A stretch of DNA of 24,779 nucleotides from UBA6921 sp031370545. GTDB lineage: Bacteria > Pseudomonadota > Gammaproteobacteria > SG8-11. This document shows, piece by piece, positions 1 through 7,278 of the stretch. Positions within the stretch are counted from its first letter, which is position 1, and each line of letters starts with the position of its first letter. A model generated the notes under the pieces. The model worked only from the letters and a program-made list of their open reading frames with translations. It did no database searches and was not told the origin of the DNA. The position numbers and the translations under genes were made by a program. The DNA lies in contig JANMQQ010000404.1 in the NCBI GenBank assembly GCA_031370545.1, positions 1-24,779 on the forward strand, given 5' to 3'.

Positions 1-851
1 TGCAAGGCATCATGGGTCGCTACTACGCGCAGCATGATGGCGAAGCTGCCGATGTTGCGCAGGCGCTCGACGAGCAATACATGCCGCGCTTCGCAGGCGA
101 TGCGCTACCGGTTTCAAAAGTTGGCCAGGCCGTGGCGATTGCCGACAAGCTTGACACTTTGGTCGGCATTTTTGGAATTGGGCAAGCACCCACCGGCGAC
201 AAAGATCCGTTTGCATTGCGTCGTGCTGCGCTGGGTGCACTGCGCATCATCATTGAACAACGCCTGGATGTGGATCTCGTTAATCTGCTGGAGTCGGCGC
301 AACTGCACTGTGGCGACAAGCTCAGCGTAAAAAATGTTGCCACTCCCGTGTACGATTTCATGATGGAGCGGCTGCGCGCGTATTACTCCGATGCCGGTGT
401 TGATACCGATGCATTCGAAGCCGTGCTCGCATTGCGACCGTCGCAGCCGTATGACTTTGATCGGCGCGTGCGCGCAGTCACGGCGTTTCGAAAATTACCC
501 GAAGCTGCAAGCCTGAGCGCCGCCAACAAACGTATCAGCAATATTCTGAAACAAGCGGGTAGTGACATTTTCGGCGACGTGAATCCAGCCCTGCTGAAAG
601 ACGACGCGGAGCGCGCACTGGCCGACACCCTGGTGGCGCTAAGCAAAGCAGTCACACCGTTGTTCGATGCCCGCGACTATGAAGGTGCGCTGCAAAAACT
701 CGCCGCGTTGCGCGCGAGTGTTGACATTTTTTTTGATAAAGTCATGGTGATGGCGGACGACCCGGCATTGCGTACCAATCGCCTGGCATTACTAAGCCAG
801 CTACGCGCGCTATTTCTGCGTGTCGCCGACATTTCACGGCTACAAACGTAG
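1..851 (+). CDS. glyS: Glycine--tRNA ligase beta subunit, C-terminal part (5' truncated by window)
   Basis: The frame is open from the first base; 282 residues and the stop are visible. It starts inside the conserved 'QGIMGRYYA' stretch of the GlyS catalytic-side body and runs through the C-terminal DALR-like anticodon-binding helices (for example 'FDRRVRAVTAFRKL'). Bacterial tetrameric GlyRS (alpha2beta2) charges tRNA-Gly in the cytoplasm; the beta subunit carries the tRNA-binding parts. The glyQ partner and the N-terminal half lie to the left of the window. The TAG stop is formed by the first bases of a small GTAGGGTGGG hairpin (848-870). The next gene, gmhB, begins 33 bp later on the same strand, the usual glyQ-glyS-gmhB-plsC order of gammaproteobacteria. 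Identification is firm. Confidence 0.96.
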   Translation, partial: QGIMGRYYAQHDGEAADVAQALDEQYMPRFAGDALPVSKVGQAVAIADKLDTLVGIFGIGQAPTGDKDPFALRRAALGALRIIIEQRLDVDLVNLLESAQLHCGDKLSVKNVATPVYDFMMERLRAYYSDAGVDTDAFEAVLALRPSQPYDFDRRVRAVTAFRKLPEAASLSAANKRISNILKQAGSDIFGDVNPALLKDDAERALADTLVALSKAVTPLFDARDYEGALQKLAALRASVDIFFDKVMVMADDPALRTNRLALLSQLRALFLRVADISRLQT

Positions 852-870
852 GGTGGGCGCTGCCCACCCT
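848..870. repeat. Short palindrome of the GTAGGGTGGG dispersed-repeat type
   Basis: GGGTGGGC (851-858) and GCCCACCC (862-869) pair around a 3-base loop, with A850-T870 as a further pair. The left flank GTAGGGTGGG is identical over 10 bases to the left end of the larger palindrome at 8285-8364. It sits across the glyS stop codon. There is no T-run, so it is a weak terminator at best. Confidence 0.6.
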
Positions 871-884
871 CTGCCTCATATCCT

Positions 885-1421
885 ATGAAACTCATCATCC
901 TTGATCGCGACGGTGTCATTAACGAAGATTCCGACGACTACATAAAATCGCCGGACGAGTTCATTCCTGTCGCCGGTTCCCTAGTGGCCATCGCGCGCCT
1001 GAAGCAAGTGGGCTTCACTGTTGTGGTTGCCACCAATCAGTCGGGCATTGCGCGCCGTCTGTTCGACATTGGCGCGCTTAACGCAATTCACGAAAAATTA
1101 CAGCGCGAACTGGCGGGCCACGGGGCAAGTCTTGACGGAATATTTTTCTGCCCGCACGGACCGGAAGATGGTTGTGAATGTCGCAAGCCCAAAGCCGGGC
1201 TATTGCGTGAAATCGCCAGGCGCTTTCAGGTCGATCTTGATGGCGTGCCCAGCATCGGCGACTCGTGGCGCGATGTTCAAGCCGCGCGTGAAGTCGGCGC
1301 GACTCCCATGTTGGTAAAAACCGGCAAGGGCCAGCGTACCCTCGATAAGCACGCCGCCGAGTTGCAGGACATCGCCATCTATAGCGACCTAGCACAGGCT
1401 GTCGATGCCTTGGTAAGTTGA
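885..1421 (+). CDS. gmhB: D-glycero-beta-D-manno-heptose-1,7-bisphosphate 7-phosphatase
   Basis: A 178-residue HAD-superfamily phosphatase of the usual GmhB length. It removes the 7-phosphate from heptose bisphosphate in the cytoplasm, a step in ADP-heptose synthesis for the LPS inner core. HAD motif I is DRDGVIN, with the nucleophile and acid-base aspartates at D7 and D9. Motif II is TNQSG (50-54), K102 follows the zinc loop, and GDSWRD (125-130) carries the metal-binding aspartates. The family's zinc loop is intact: C89, H91, C97, C99 in 'CPHGPEDGCECRKP'. The ATG at 885 is the first in frame and gives the expected N-terminus 'MKLIILDRDG'; no strong Shine-Dalgarno is seen. The stop is 3 bp before the plsC start, so the two are probably translated from one message. 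Confidence 0.95.
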   Translation: MKLIILDRDGVINEDSDDYIKSPDEFIPVAGSLVAIARLKQVGFTVVVATNQSGIARRLFDIGALNAIHEKLQRELAGHGASLDGIFFCPHGPEDGCECRKPKAGLLREIARRFQVDLDGVPSIGDSWRDVQAAREVGATPMLVKTGKGQRTLDKHAAELQDIAIYSDLAQAVDALVS

Positions 1422-1424
1422 GAC

Positions 1425-2144
1425 ATGCTGGCGCTGCGCTCGATTTTATTCAACGCGGGAATGGTTTTGTTTGCGATCGTGTTTGCCTTGGTCGGTTTAC
1501 TGATTACCCCGTTTCCATTCCGCGTACGCTATGGCTTCATTTCGCAATGGGCGCGGGTAACGCTGTGGTGGCTGGGCGTCACCTGCAATCTGCGTTTTGA
1601 GGTAGAGGGTCGTGACAATATCCCCGATACCACCGCCATTATCTTTTGCAAACATCAATCCGCCTGGGAAACACTTGCGCTACAGCTCGTCTTTCCACCG
1701 CAGGTGTGGTTGATGAAGCGCGAGTTGTTGTGGATTCCGTTTTTCGGCTGGGGTCTGGCGATGCTCGAACCGATTGCCATCAATCGCAGCCAAGGCACCA
1801 AAGCTGTCCGCCAATTGGTGGAGCAAGGGACTGCGCGCCTGCGTGCCGGGCGCTGGGTCGTGATATTTCCGGAAGGCACGCGGGTTTTACCCGGGGAGCG
1901 TGGCACCTATCACAAAGGCGGCGCGTTGTTAGCCGAAAAAAGTGCCTTCCCGGTGGTGCCGGTTGCGCACAACGCGGGTGAGTATTGGCCGCGTCATGGC
2001 TTTATGAAAAAACCTGGAACCATTCGCATAGTGATCGGGCATACCATCATTACGGCGGGTCGCAAAGCGAACGAAATAAATGCGCTGGCTGAACAATGGA
2101 TTGAAAGTGAGATGCCCCGGATCAGCGCACCCAATAGACGCTAG
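1425..2144 (+). CDS. plsC: 1-acyl-sn-glycerol-3-phosphate acyltransferase (lysophosphatidic acid acyltransferase)
   Basis: A 239-residue PlsC/LPLAT protein. It transfers a fatty acyl chain to lysophosphatidic acid at the inner membrane, making phosphatidic acid for phospholipids. A hydrophobic N-terminal segment (about residues 8-30) should anchor it. The catalytic motif reads H77-QSAW-E82, so the usual HX4D acid is Glu, a variant I recall in relatives from this class. The FPEGTR motif lies at 148-153, and a 'PVVPVAHNAG' segment follows at about 176-185. The ATG at 1425 is 3 bp after the gmhB stop. The gene closes the glyS-gmhB-plsC run. Which of several lysophospholipid acyltransferases it is cannot be fixed from motifs alone, but the position favours the housekeeping enzyme. 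Confidence 0.92.
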   Translation: MLALRSILFNAGMVLFAIVFALVGLLITPFPFRVRYGFISQWARVTLWWLGVTCNLRFEVEGRDNIPDTTAIIFCKHQSAWETLALQLVFPPQVWLMKRELLWIPFFGWGLAMLEPIAINRSQGTKAVRQLVEQGTARLRAGRWVVIFPEGTRVLPGERGTYHKGGALLAEKSAFPVVPVAHNAGEYWPRHGFMKKPGTIRIVIGHTIITAGRKANEINALAEQWIESEMPRISAPNRR

Positions 2145-2293
2145 TTAGCTAAGACGCTATCCTTAATAACCGGTCGACAACTAGCGGTTCGTAGGTCCGT
2201 GGAGCTGGGTAAAAAAATAGTGCGACTGCAATTCAGTGATCACATGCAGGACAACAGGAACACGTCGGTTACTCAGTAATATTGCAAACACAT

Positions 2294-2370
2294 GCGCCCG
2301 TAGCTCAGTTGGATAGAGTGCTGCCCTCCGAAGGCAGAGGCCAGGGGTTCGAATCCCTTCGGGCGCACCA
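2294..2370 (+). tRNA. tRNA-Arg (anticodon CCG)
   Basis: A complete 77-nt cloverleaf. The acceptor GCGCCCG (2294-2300) pairs with CGGGCGC (2360-2366), followed by discriminator A and an encoded CCA. The D-arm is TAGCTCAGTTGGATAGAG. The anticodon stem CTGCC/GGCAG holds the loop CTCCGAA, giving anticodon CCG. The T-arm is GGGG-TTCGAAT-CCCT-like. No promoter of convincing quality is seen in the 150 bp upstream. Confidence 0.97.
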
Positions 2371-2732
2371 ACTAGATCAAGCATGGCGCTTGACCAGCGT
2401 CGCGAAGCTGCCGAGAACGCGTATGTAAACGCTCAGCATCGAATCCTATCTTTTGCGACCGATCAACGGGATCTGATCGACGCGACCCATTCCGCCGAGT
2501 TGCAACCAAGCCGCGCACAACGGGTCGCACTACGCAGGCCGTTCAACTAACGTTTCCGGGTTAATCCCATCGCTGTGATTCGAAATTCCATTGCCCGCAT
2601 TCCGCTACGGAATGGTCCGCTTTGATCGTTGTTGCGCCTTGCCCTGTACTCAACGAGTCGCACTGCTCGGGCCGTTCAACAGCCGTTTCTAGGATAATCA
2701 GGATGCACTTCTGGCGAGAGATCCTGATCCGG
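2371..2732. other. Gene-free stretch after tRNA-Arg
   Basis: About 360 bp without a convincing coding frame. It holds two diverged 48-bp direct repeats (2519-2566 and 2652-2699) and, between them, a perfect 7-bp hairpin CATTCCG-CTA-CGGAATG (2598-2614). The rest shows no recognisable motif. It looks like decayed intergenic DNA leading into the histidine-kinase remnant. Confidence 0.6.
2519..2699. repeat. Pair of imperfect 48-bp direct repeats
   Basis: Copy 1 is 2519-2566 and copy 2 is 2652-2699; their starts are 133 bp apart. Aligned without gaps they agree at 38 of 48 positions, with shared blocks GTCGCACT, GGCCGTTCAAC, CGTTTC and TAATC. No further copy was noticed in the window. Function unknown; they may be the remains of a duplicated segment. 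Confidence 0.6.
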
Positions 2733-3093
2733 AACTGTGGGTTGGAAATCGGCAAAACTGACGCCGCCCATATTGAATTGGGGCGAGCCGCACAGACTAA
2801 AACCGAGCAGACCTTTTTCATACGCGATAATGGCGCCGGTTTTGACATGACCTATGTAGGGAATCTTTTCGGCGCGTTTCAACGACTGCATAACTCCAGT
2901 GAGTTTTCTGGCACCGGCATCGGGCGCCACAGCACAACGCATTGTGTCCCGTCATGGAGGCCGGATTTATGGTGAAGGTTCAGTCGGAAAAGGCGCGGTG
3001 TTTTATTTCTCCTTACCGCTTAACCATAGCAACAAACCAACCACGCTCAGCCAAGGAGTCCGACAATGGCACCCGACAAATTCATTATGTTGA
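2733..3093 (+). pseudogene. Remnant of a sensor histidine kinase (HATPase_c domain), frameshifted
   Basis: The C-terminal ATP-binding domain of a phytochrome-type or Rcp1-partner histidine kinase can be read across two frames. The first frame carries 'GKTDAAHIELG' from 2751, the G1 box RDNGAGFD (2823-2846), 'LFGAFQRLH' and GTGIG (2910-2924). It then breaks near 2925, where about 2 bases are missing. A second frame resumes at 2926 with 'ATAQRIVSRHGGRIYGEG' and 'GAVFYFSLP', and stops at 3091-3093. Upstream of about 2750 the N-box region is out of frame again, and the dimerisation/phosphoacceptor domain and any sensor domain are missing. The protein cannot be functional as read. It lies directly before an intact response regulator that was probably its partner. 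A sequencing error could explain one shift but not the absent N-terminal domains. Confidence 0.8.
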
Positions 3094-3515
3094 TCGAAGA
3101 CAATCCGGATGACGAGACGCTCACGCAGCGCGCGCTTAAAAAAAGCAAAATTACGAATGACATCGTTATTGCTCGCGACGGCGTTGAAGCCCTGGATTTT
3201 TTATTTTGCGAAGGAAAGTATGGAGCCCGCAATCCGCAAAAAATACCTACGGTCATTTTGCTGGATCTGAAACTGCCCAAGATTAGTGGTTTGGAAGTAC
3301 TTAAACGCCTGCGTAAAGATGATCGCACCCGACTTTTCCCGATCATTATTCTCACCTCCTCCAGAGAAGAGCAGGATCTTGTCAACAGTTACCAGCTTGG
3401 CGCGAACAGCTACATTCGCAAGCCGCTGGATTTCAACCGCTTTGTTGAAGCTGTAGGCAAGCTTTGCTTGTACTGGCTGGAGCTGAATGAGCCGGTGCCT
3501 CCGCGCCTGCGTTGA
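3066..3515 (+). CDS. Single-domain response regulator (CheY/Rcp1-like)
   Basis: A 149-residue stand-alone receiver domain with no output domain. The acidic pocket E11-D12, phosphoacceptor D67 (in 'LLDLKLP'), T97 and K119 are all present, so it should accept phosphate. The long insertion between beta2 and beta3 ('DFLFCEGKYGARNPQKIP') and the conserved 'DLKLPKISGLEVLKRLR' are typical of Rcp1-type regulators that pair with phytochrome-like or other soluble histidine kinases. The ATG at 3066 has a good Shine-Dalgarno, AAGGAG, 8 bp upstream. The only nearby kinase is the broken one just before it, so this regulator is either an orphan or served by a kinase elsewhere. The partner process is unknown. 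Confidence 0.9.
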   Translation: MAPDKFIMLIEDNPDDETLTQRALKKSKITNDIVIARDGVEALDFLFCEGKYGARNPQKIPTVILLDLKLPKISGLEVLKRLRKDDRTRLFPIIILTSSREEQDLVNSYQLGANSYIRKPLDFNRFVEAVGKLCLYWLELNEPVPPRLR

Positions 3516-3617
3516 GACCGAAGCAGCCATCAGGGGGCTAGCAATTATTTTTGGAAGAAGTGGTACAAGTGCCCTGCCGCAAAATCAAAATGTAGCAGAG
3601 CGTTTCCTGCTCGTGCT

Positions 3618-3803
3618 CTATCGGGAAGAACAAACGACTTCTTCGCAGTCCTGCTTGCTCCACTGGTCATAGCACTCCAGTCCACAAAAATGCATCACGT
3701 AGTCCAGTGCTTCTGAACTCATGACTTCGGACACTGGAATCTCAGTCATGCATATCTCGCATTGAATAATTTCCACTGTAGTGGGTCGTCTTAGCATTGC
3801 CAT
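3618..3803 (-). CDS. Small cysteine-rich protein, DUF3330-like
   Basis: A 61-residue protein starting 'MAMLRRPTTVEIIQCEICMTEIP'-like. The ATG at 3803 is chosen because a perfect GGAGGT lies 7 bp upstream; the longer frame to 3884 lacks such a site. The pattern C-E-I-C, then H-F-C-G-L-E-C-Y-D-Q-W, gives four cysteines and a histidine suited to binding one metal ion. This matches my memory of DUF3330, small proteins often found in or near Tn21-type mercury-resistance transposons and in proteobacterial chromosomes. No transposase or mer gene is visible here. Its function is not established. It stands alone, convergent with the response regulator and divergent from the carbonic anhydrase. Confidence 0.75.
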   Translation of the reverse strand: MAMLRRPTTVEIIQCEICMTEIPVSEVMSSEALDYVMHFCGLECYDQWSKQDCEEVVCSSR

Positions 3804-4210
3804 GGTGGTTACCTCCGGAAATTCAGGTGGGCAAAGTTGAATTTCGCTGCTCCGAAAATTGCTGATCGCAGCAGGCTTCGGCACCGGTATTTAGTGATTT
3901 CTCATGCTGCTGATATGTTAATTAGACCCGGCACTCGCTGGGTAGTTTCAGCCATTTCGTAATATCCGCGTTGACTTCGACTGCACATTGGTTAGACAGG
4001 ATTAAATAGTCAACAACGTGCGCAACGTAGATCGCGTTACTGAATTACAGCGGAAACCACAACCTGAGTCGCTCTAAAATCATCATTAATTGATATGCCA
4101 ATTGATCTCGCTGTTGACCTAATGCAGACATACCGATAACTTATCGCCCCTTAAACGCCAGTGTCCCGAACCACACTGACATTGTAAAAACTTAACCTAA
4201 GGGGATTTTC
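3804..4210. other. Intergenic region between DUF3330-like gene and carbonic anhydrase
   Basis: About 400 bp, AT-richer than the surroundings, between two divergent genes, so it should hold promoters for both. TTGACC at 4114-4119 with a poor -10 (TAACTT, 4137-4142, 17-bp spacer) is the best candidate I see towards the carbonic anhydrase, and it is weak. No RNA gene or repeat was recognised. Confidence 0.4.
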
Positions 4211-4969
4211 ATGCGGAATTTGTTATGCGTTGTCGGTATAGCGTCGATGGGCTTGGCGCTAAATGTTTATGCGGGTGCGGAAGGCCATGGCAAAGAAGCC
4301 CATTGGGCTTATGAAGGCGAACAAGGTCCGGCGCACTGGGGTGAAATGAAGGCGGAATTCAAGCAATGTCAGGCCGGGTTGGAACAGTCGCCTGTTGATA
4401 TTAGTGATGCCGCCAAGGGTGATTTAGCCAAGATTGAGTTTAACTATCAGCCCTCACCTATCAAAATTTTGAACAACGGTCACACCATTCAAGTTAATTA
4501 CAGCGGTGACAGTTCCATCAAGATCAGCGCACAGACTTACAAGCTAGTGCAATTCCATTTCCATAGCCCCAGCGAAAACACCGTAAAGAAAAAGCCGTTC
4601 GATATGGAATTGCACCTGGTCCACAAGAACGACAAGGGTGAGCTCGCGGTTGTAGGCGTGTTCATGCAAGGTGGTAATGCCAATAAGACGCTTGATCCGG
4701 TGTGGGCGAACATCCCGAAAGAGATCAACAAGGAAACGACGTTGACCGCGCAGATCAATGCAGCGGACCTGCTGCCTGCGAAACAGTCGTTCTATCACTT
4801 CAAAGGTTCGTTGACGACGCCACCGTGTTCAGAAGGTGTGCAATGGTTTGTGATGAAAGAGCCAACCACCGTCTCGGCTGAGCAAGTGAAGTCATTTGTC
4901 GCCGCAGTCGGCAACAACGCCCGCCCGGTGCAGGCGTTGAATCAGCGCAGCGTGGTTGCGTCCGAGTAA
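4211..4969 (+). CDS. Alpha-type carbonic anhydrase, periplasmic
   Basis: A 252-residue alpha-class enzyme interconverting CO2 and bicarbonate. The first 21 or so residues form a signal peptide (Arg-Asn, hydrophobic core, 'NVYAGA' cleavage region), so it acts in the periplasm. The zinc ligands are H116 and H118 (in 'QFHFHSPSE') and H135 (in 'ELHLVH'). The gatekeeper E122 and the threonine of 'GSLTTPPCSEGV' are present. C53 and C206 should form the disulfide usual in bacterial alpha enzymes, and 'QSPVDI' (59-64) is the standard N-terminal motif. A Shine-Dalgarno (AAGGGG) precedes the ATG by 6 bp. It is followed by a strong terminator, so it is a single-gene unit. Its place beside tkt-gap-pgk-pyk-fba suggests, but does not prove, a role in inorganic carbon supply. 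Confidence 0.95.
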   Translation: MRNLLCVVGIASMGLALNVYAGAEGHGKEAHWAYEGEQGPAHWGEMKAEFKQCQAGLEQSPVDISDAAKGDLAKIEFNYQPSPIKILNNGHTIQVNYSGDSSIKISAQTYKLVQFHFHSPSENTVKKKPFDMELHLVHKNDKGELAVVGVFMQGGNANKTLDPVWANIPKEINKETTLTAQINAADLLPAKQSFYHFKGSLTTPPCSEGVQWFVMKEPTTVSAEQVKSFVAAVGNNARPVQALNQRSVVASE

Positions 4970-4985
4970 GCTCACCGCTTGACCC

Positions 4986-5017
4986 AAGCCGTCGGCGGAA
5001 ATGCCGACGGCTTTTTT
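4986..5017 (+). terminator. Rho-independent terminator after carbonic anhydrase
   Basis: GCCGTCGGC (4988-4996) pairs perfectly with GCCGACGGC (5003-5011) around loop GGAAAT, extended by AA/TT, and is followed by six T residues. It lies 17 bp after the stop and is well formed. Confidence 0.93.
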
Positions 5018-5232
5018 GTGCCCGCAGTTATTCCACTATTTTTTACCTGTCTGCGTGAATGTTGCTCATTTTTGATGGATGAGCGAAAATCGCCCCTCGC
5101 GCGCGGGGCAGCCACCCCGGCGACGCTTAGAAACAAGTGAATTCATAGTCAACGCGCCTCGAATATTGATGTGTTCGCGTTGTCTCCAGTGCTGAATAGT
5201 TTCGATTTTTAACCTTGCCTTAGGAGAGTTAC

Positions 5233-7230
5233 ATGCCAGCCCGCCGAGAATTAGCCAACGCCATTCGTGCGTTGAGTATGGATGCCGTTCAAAAAGCCAA
5301 TTCGGGACATCCCGGGGCGCCGATGGGCATGGCCGATATCGCCGAAGTGCTCTGGAACGACTACATGAAGCACAATCCGAACAATCCCAAGTGGGCGGAT
5401 CGTGACCGTTTCGTGTTGTCCAACGGCCATGGCTCCATGCTGATTTACTCGCTGCTGCATCTGACCGGCTACGACTTGCCAATAAACGAGCTGAAAAATT
5501 TCCGCCAGCTTCACTCTAAAACTCCGGGTCATCCCGAATACGGCTACACCCCCGGCGTAGAAACCACGACCGGACCCCTCGGCCAAGGTATCGCCAATGC
5601 GGTCGGCATGGCGCTCGCGGAAAAAGTGCTGGCCGGACAATTTAATCGCGACGGGCATGAGATCGTTGATCACTACACCTACGTGTTTTTGGGTGACGGT
5701 TGCTTGATGGAAGGTATCTCTCATGAAGCCTGTTCACTTGCGGGCACGCAGGGCCTCGGCAAGTTAATTGCGTTTTACGATGACAACGGAATTTCCATCG
5801 ACGGGCACGTGGAAGGTTGGTTCACGGACGATACGCCGAAGCGCTTCGAAGCCTACGGTTGGCACGTGGTTCCCAAGGTCGATGGTCATGACTCCGAAGC
5901 TGTAAAAAAGGCCATTGAAGCTGCGCGTAAAGTCACCGACAAGCCGTCCATGATTTGCTGCAAGACCATCATCGGTTGGGGCTCGCCTAACAAAGCGGGC
6001 ACCCACAAAGTCCACGGCGAAGCATTGGGCGCAGACGAAGTCGCTGCGACCCGCAAAAATCTCGGCTGGACGCATGAGGCATTCGTTGTCCCCGACACCA
6101 TTTACGCCGGTTGGAATGCGCGCGACAAAGGCGCCCAAGCCGAGAAGAGCTGGAACGACAAGTTTGCCGCGTACAAAAAAGCGCACCCGGAACTGGCTGC
6201 GGAATTCGAGCGTCGCACACAAGGTGCGTTACCCAAGGATTGGCAAGCGAAGTCGGCTGAATTCGTTAGCGCAGTAAACACCAAGGGCGAGACCATTGCG
6301 TCGCGCAAAGCTTCGCAGAATGCGTTGAATGGTTTTGGGCCGGTTTTGCCCGAGCTGCTGGGTGGTTCGGCCGACTTAACCGGATCCAATTTCACCGACT
6401 GGAAAGTGCTCAATCCCGTCAGCAAGGAATCCAAAGGCGGCAACTATATTTATTACGGTGTGCGTGAGTTCGGCATGTCGGCCATCATGAACGGCATTAC
6501 TTTGCATGGCGGCTTCATTCCTTACGGCGGCACCTTCCTGATGTTCTCCGAATATGCACGCAATTCCCTGCGCATGGCGGCGCTCATGAAGATTCGGACC
6601 ATCTTCGTGTACACGCACGACTCCATTGGTTTGGGTGAAGACGGTCCGACCCATCAAGGTGTCGAGCAAACGGCTACGCTGCGCTTGATTCCCAATATGT
6701 CGACGTGGCGTCCCTGCGACACCGTGGAAAGCGCCGTGGCATGGAAATTCGCCGTCGAGCGCAGTGGTGGTCCAACCTGCCTGATCTTTACGCGTCAAGC
6801 TCTGCCACATCAGGCGCGTGATGCCGCTAAAATTGCCAGTATCGCGCGCGGCGGTTATGTGCTGAGCGAAGCCGAAGGTGGCAAGCCACAAGCGATTATT
6901 ATTGCGACCGGTTCCGAGGTCGGCTTGGCCATGGATGCGCAGAAATTACTTGCTGCCAAAGGCAGGCAGGTGCGCGTGGTCTCTATGCCGTCAACCGATG
7001 TGTTCGACGCGCAAGATGCCGCTTACCGTGAATCCGTGTTGCCCGCCAAGCTGCGTGCTCGCGTCGCTGTGGAGGCCGGGGTGACCGACGGCTGGATTAA
7101 ATACGTGGGCCTCGACGGCAAGGTCGTCGGGATCAACACCTTCGGCGAATCCGCTCCGGCTCCCGCACTGTTCAAGCACTTTGGTTTTACGGCAGAGAAC
7201 GTGGTCAAAGCCGTAGAAGCGCTGACCTAA
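5233..7230 (+). CDS. tkt: Transketolase
   Basis: A 665-residue enzyme of normal length. It moves two-carbon units between sugar phosphates using thiamine diphosphate, serving the pentose phosphate pathway and, in autotrophs, Calvin-cycle regeneration. The N-terminal pyrophosphate domain shows GHPGAPMG (25-32), H66, H100, and the ThDP/metal motif GDGCLMEG (154-161) with N185. The pyrimidine domain has the catalytic glutamate E412 in 'YYGVREFGMSAIMNG', and 'GEDGPTHQGVEQ' (468-479) with H474. The C-terminal domain begins at about 540. The start ATG has AGGAGA 7 bp upstream. The gap gene follows 48 bp later on the same strand. The upstream 215 bp contain no clear promoter by eye. Identification is firm; whether it should be called tktA or cbbT depends on the organism's lifestyle. 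Confidence 0.97.
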   Translation: MPARRELANAIRALSMDAVQKANSGHPGAPMGMADIAEVLWNDYMKHNPNNPKWADRDRFVLSNGHGSMLIYSLLHLTGYDLPINELKNFRQLHSKTPGHPEYGYTPGVETTTGPLGQGIANAVGMALAEKVLAGQFNRDGHEIVDHYTYVFLGDGCLMEGISHEACSLAGTQGLGKLIAFYDDNGISIDGHVEGWFTDDTPKRFEAYGWHVVPKVDGHDSEAVKKAIEAARKVTDKPSMICCKTIIGWGSPNKAGTHKVHGEALGADEVAATRKNLGWTHEAFVVPDTIYAGWNARDKGAQAEKSWNDKFAAYKKAHPELAAEFERRTQGALPKDWQAKSAEFVSAVNTKGETIASRKASQNALNGFGPVLPELLGGSADLTGSNFTDWKVLNPVSKESKGGNYIYYGVREFGMSAIMNGITLHGGFIPYGGTFLMFSEYARNSLRMAALMKIRTIFVYTHDSIGLGEDGPTHQGVEQTATLRLIPNMSTWRPCDTVESAVAWKFAVERSGGPTCLIFTRQALPHQARDAAKIASIARGGYVLSEAEGGKPQAIIIATGSEVGLAMDAQKLLAAKGRQVRVVSMPSTDVFDAQDAAYRESVLPAKLRARVAVEAGVTDGWIKYVGLDGKVVGINTFGESAPAPALFKHFGFTAENVVKAVEALT

Positions 7231-7278
7231 CGAATTTCGGTAACCGTTACTAACTTGGAAACTCAGGAGTCTTGAATC

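Noticed and set aside
2181..2384. Minus-strand frame across tRNA-Arg ('GAPEGIRTPGLCLRRAAL')
   Set aside because: This is the well-known false protein read from the antisense of a tRNA gene; similar frames cross tRNA-Gly (14810-15043) and tRNA-Phe (16781-17160).
2519..2699. Integron attC-like sites
   Set aside because: The repeats hold GTT and AAC-type pieces, but the ordered R''/L'' and L'/R' boxes and an integron integrase are not seen.
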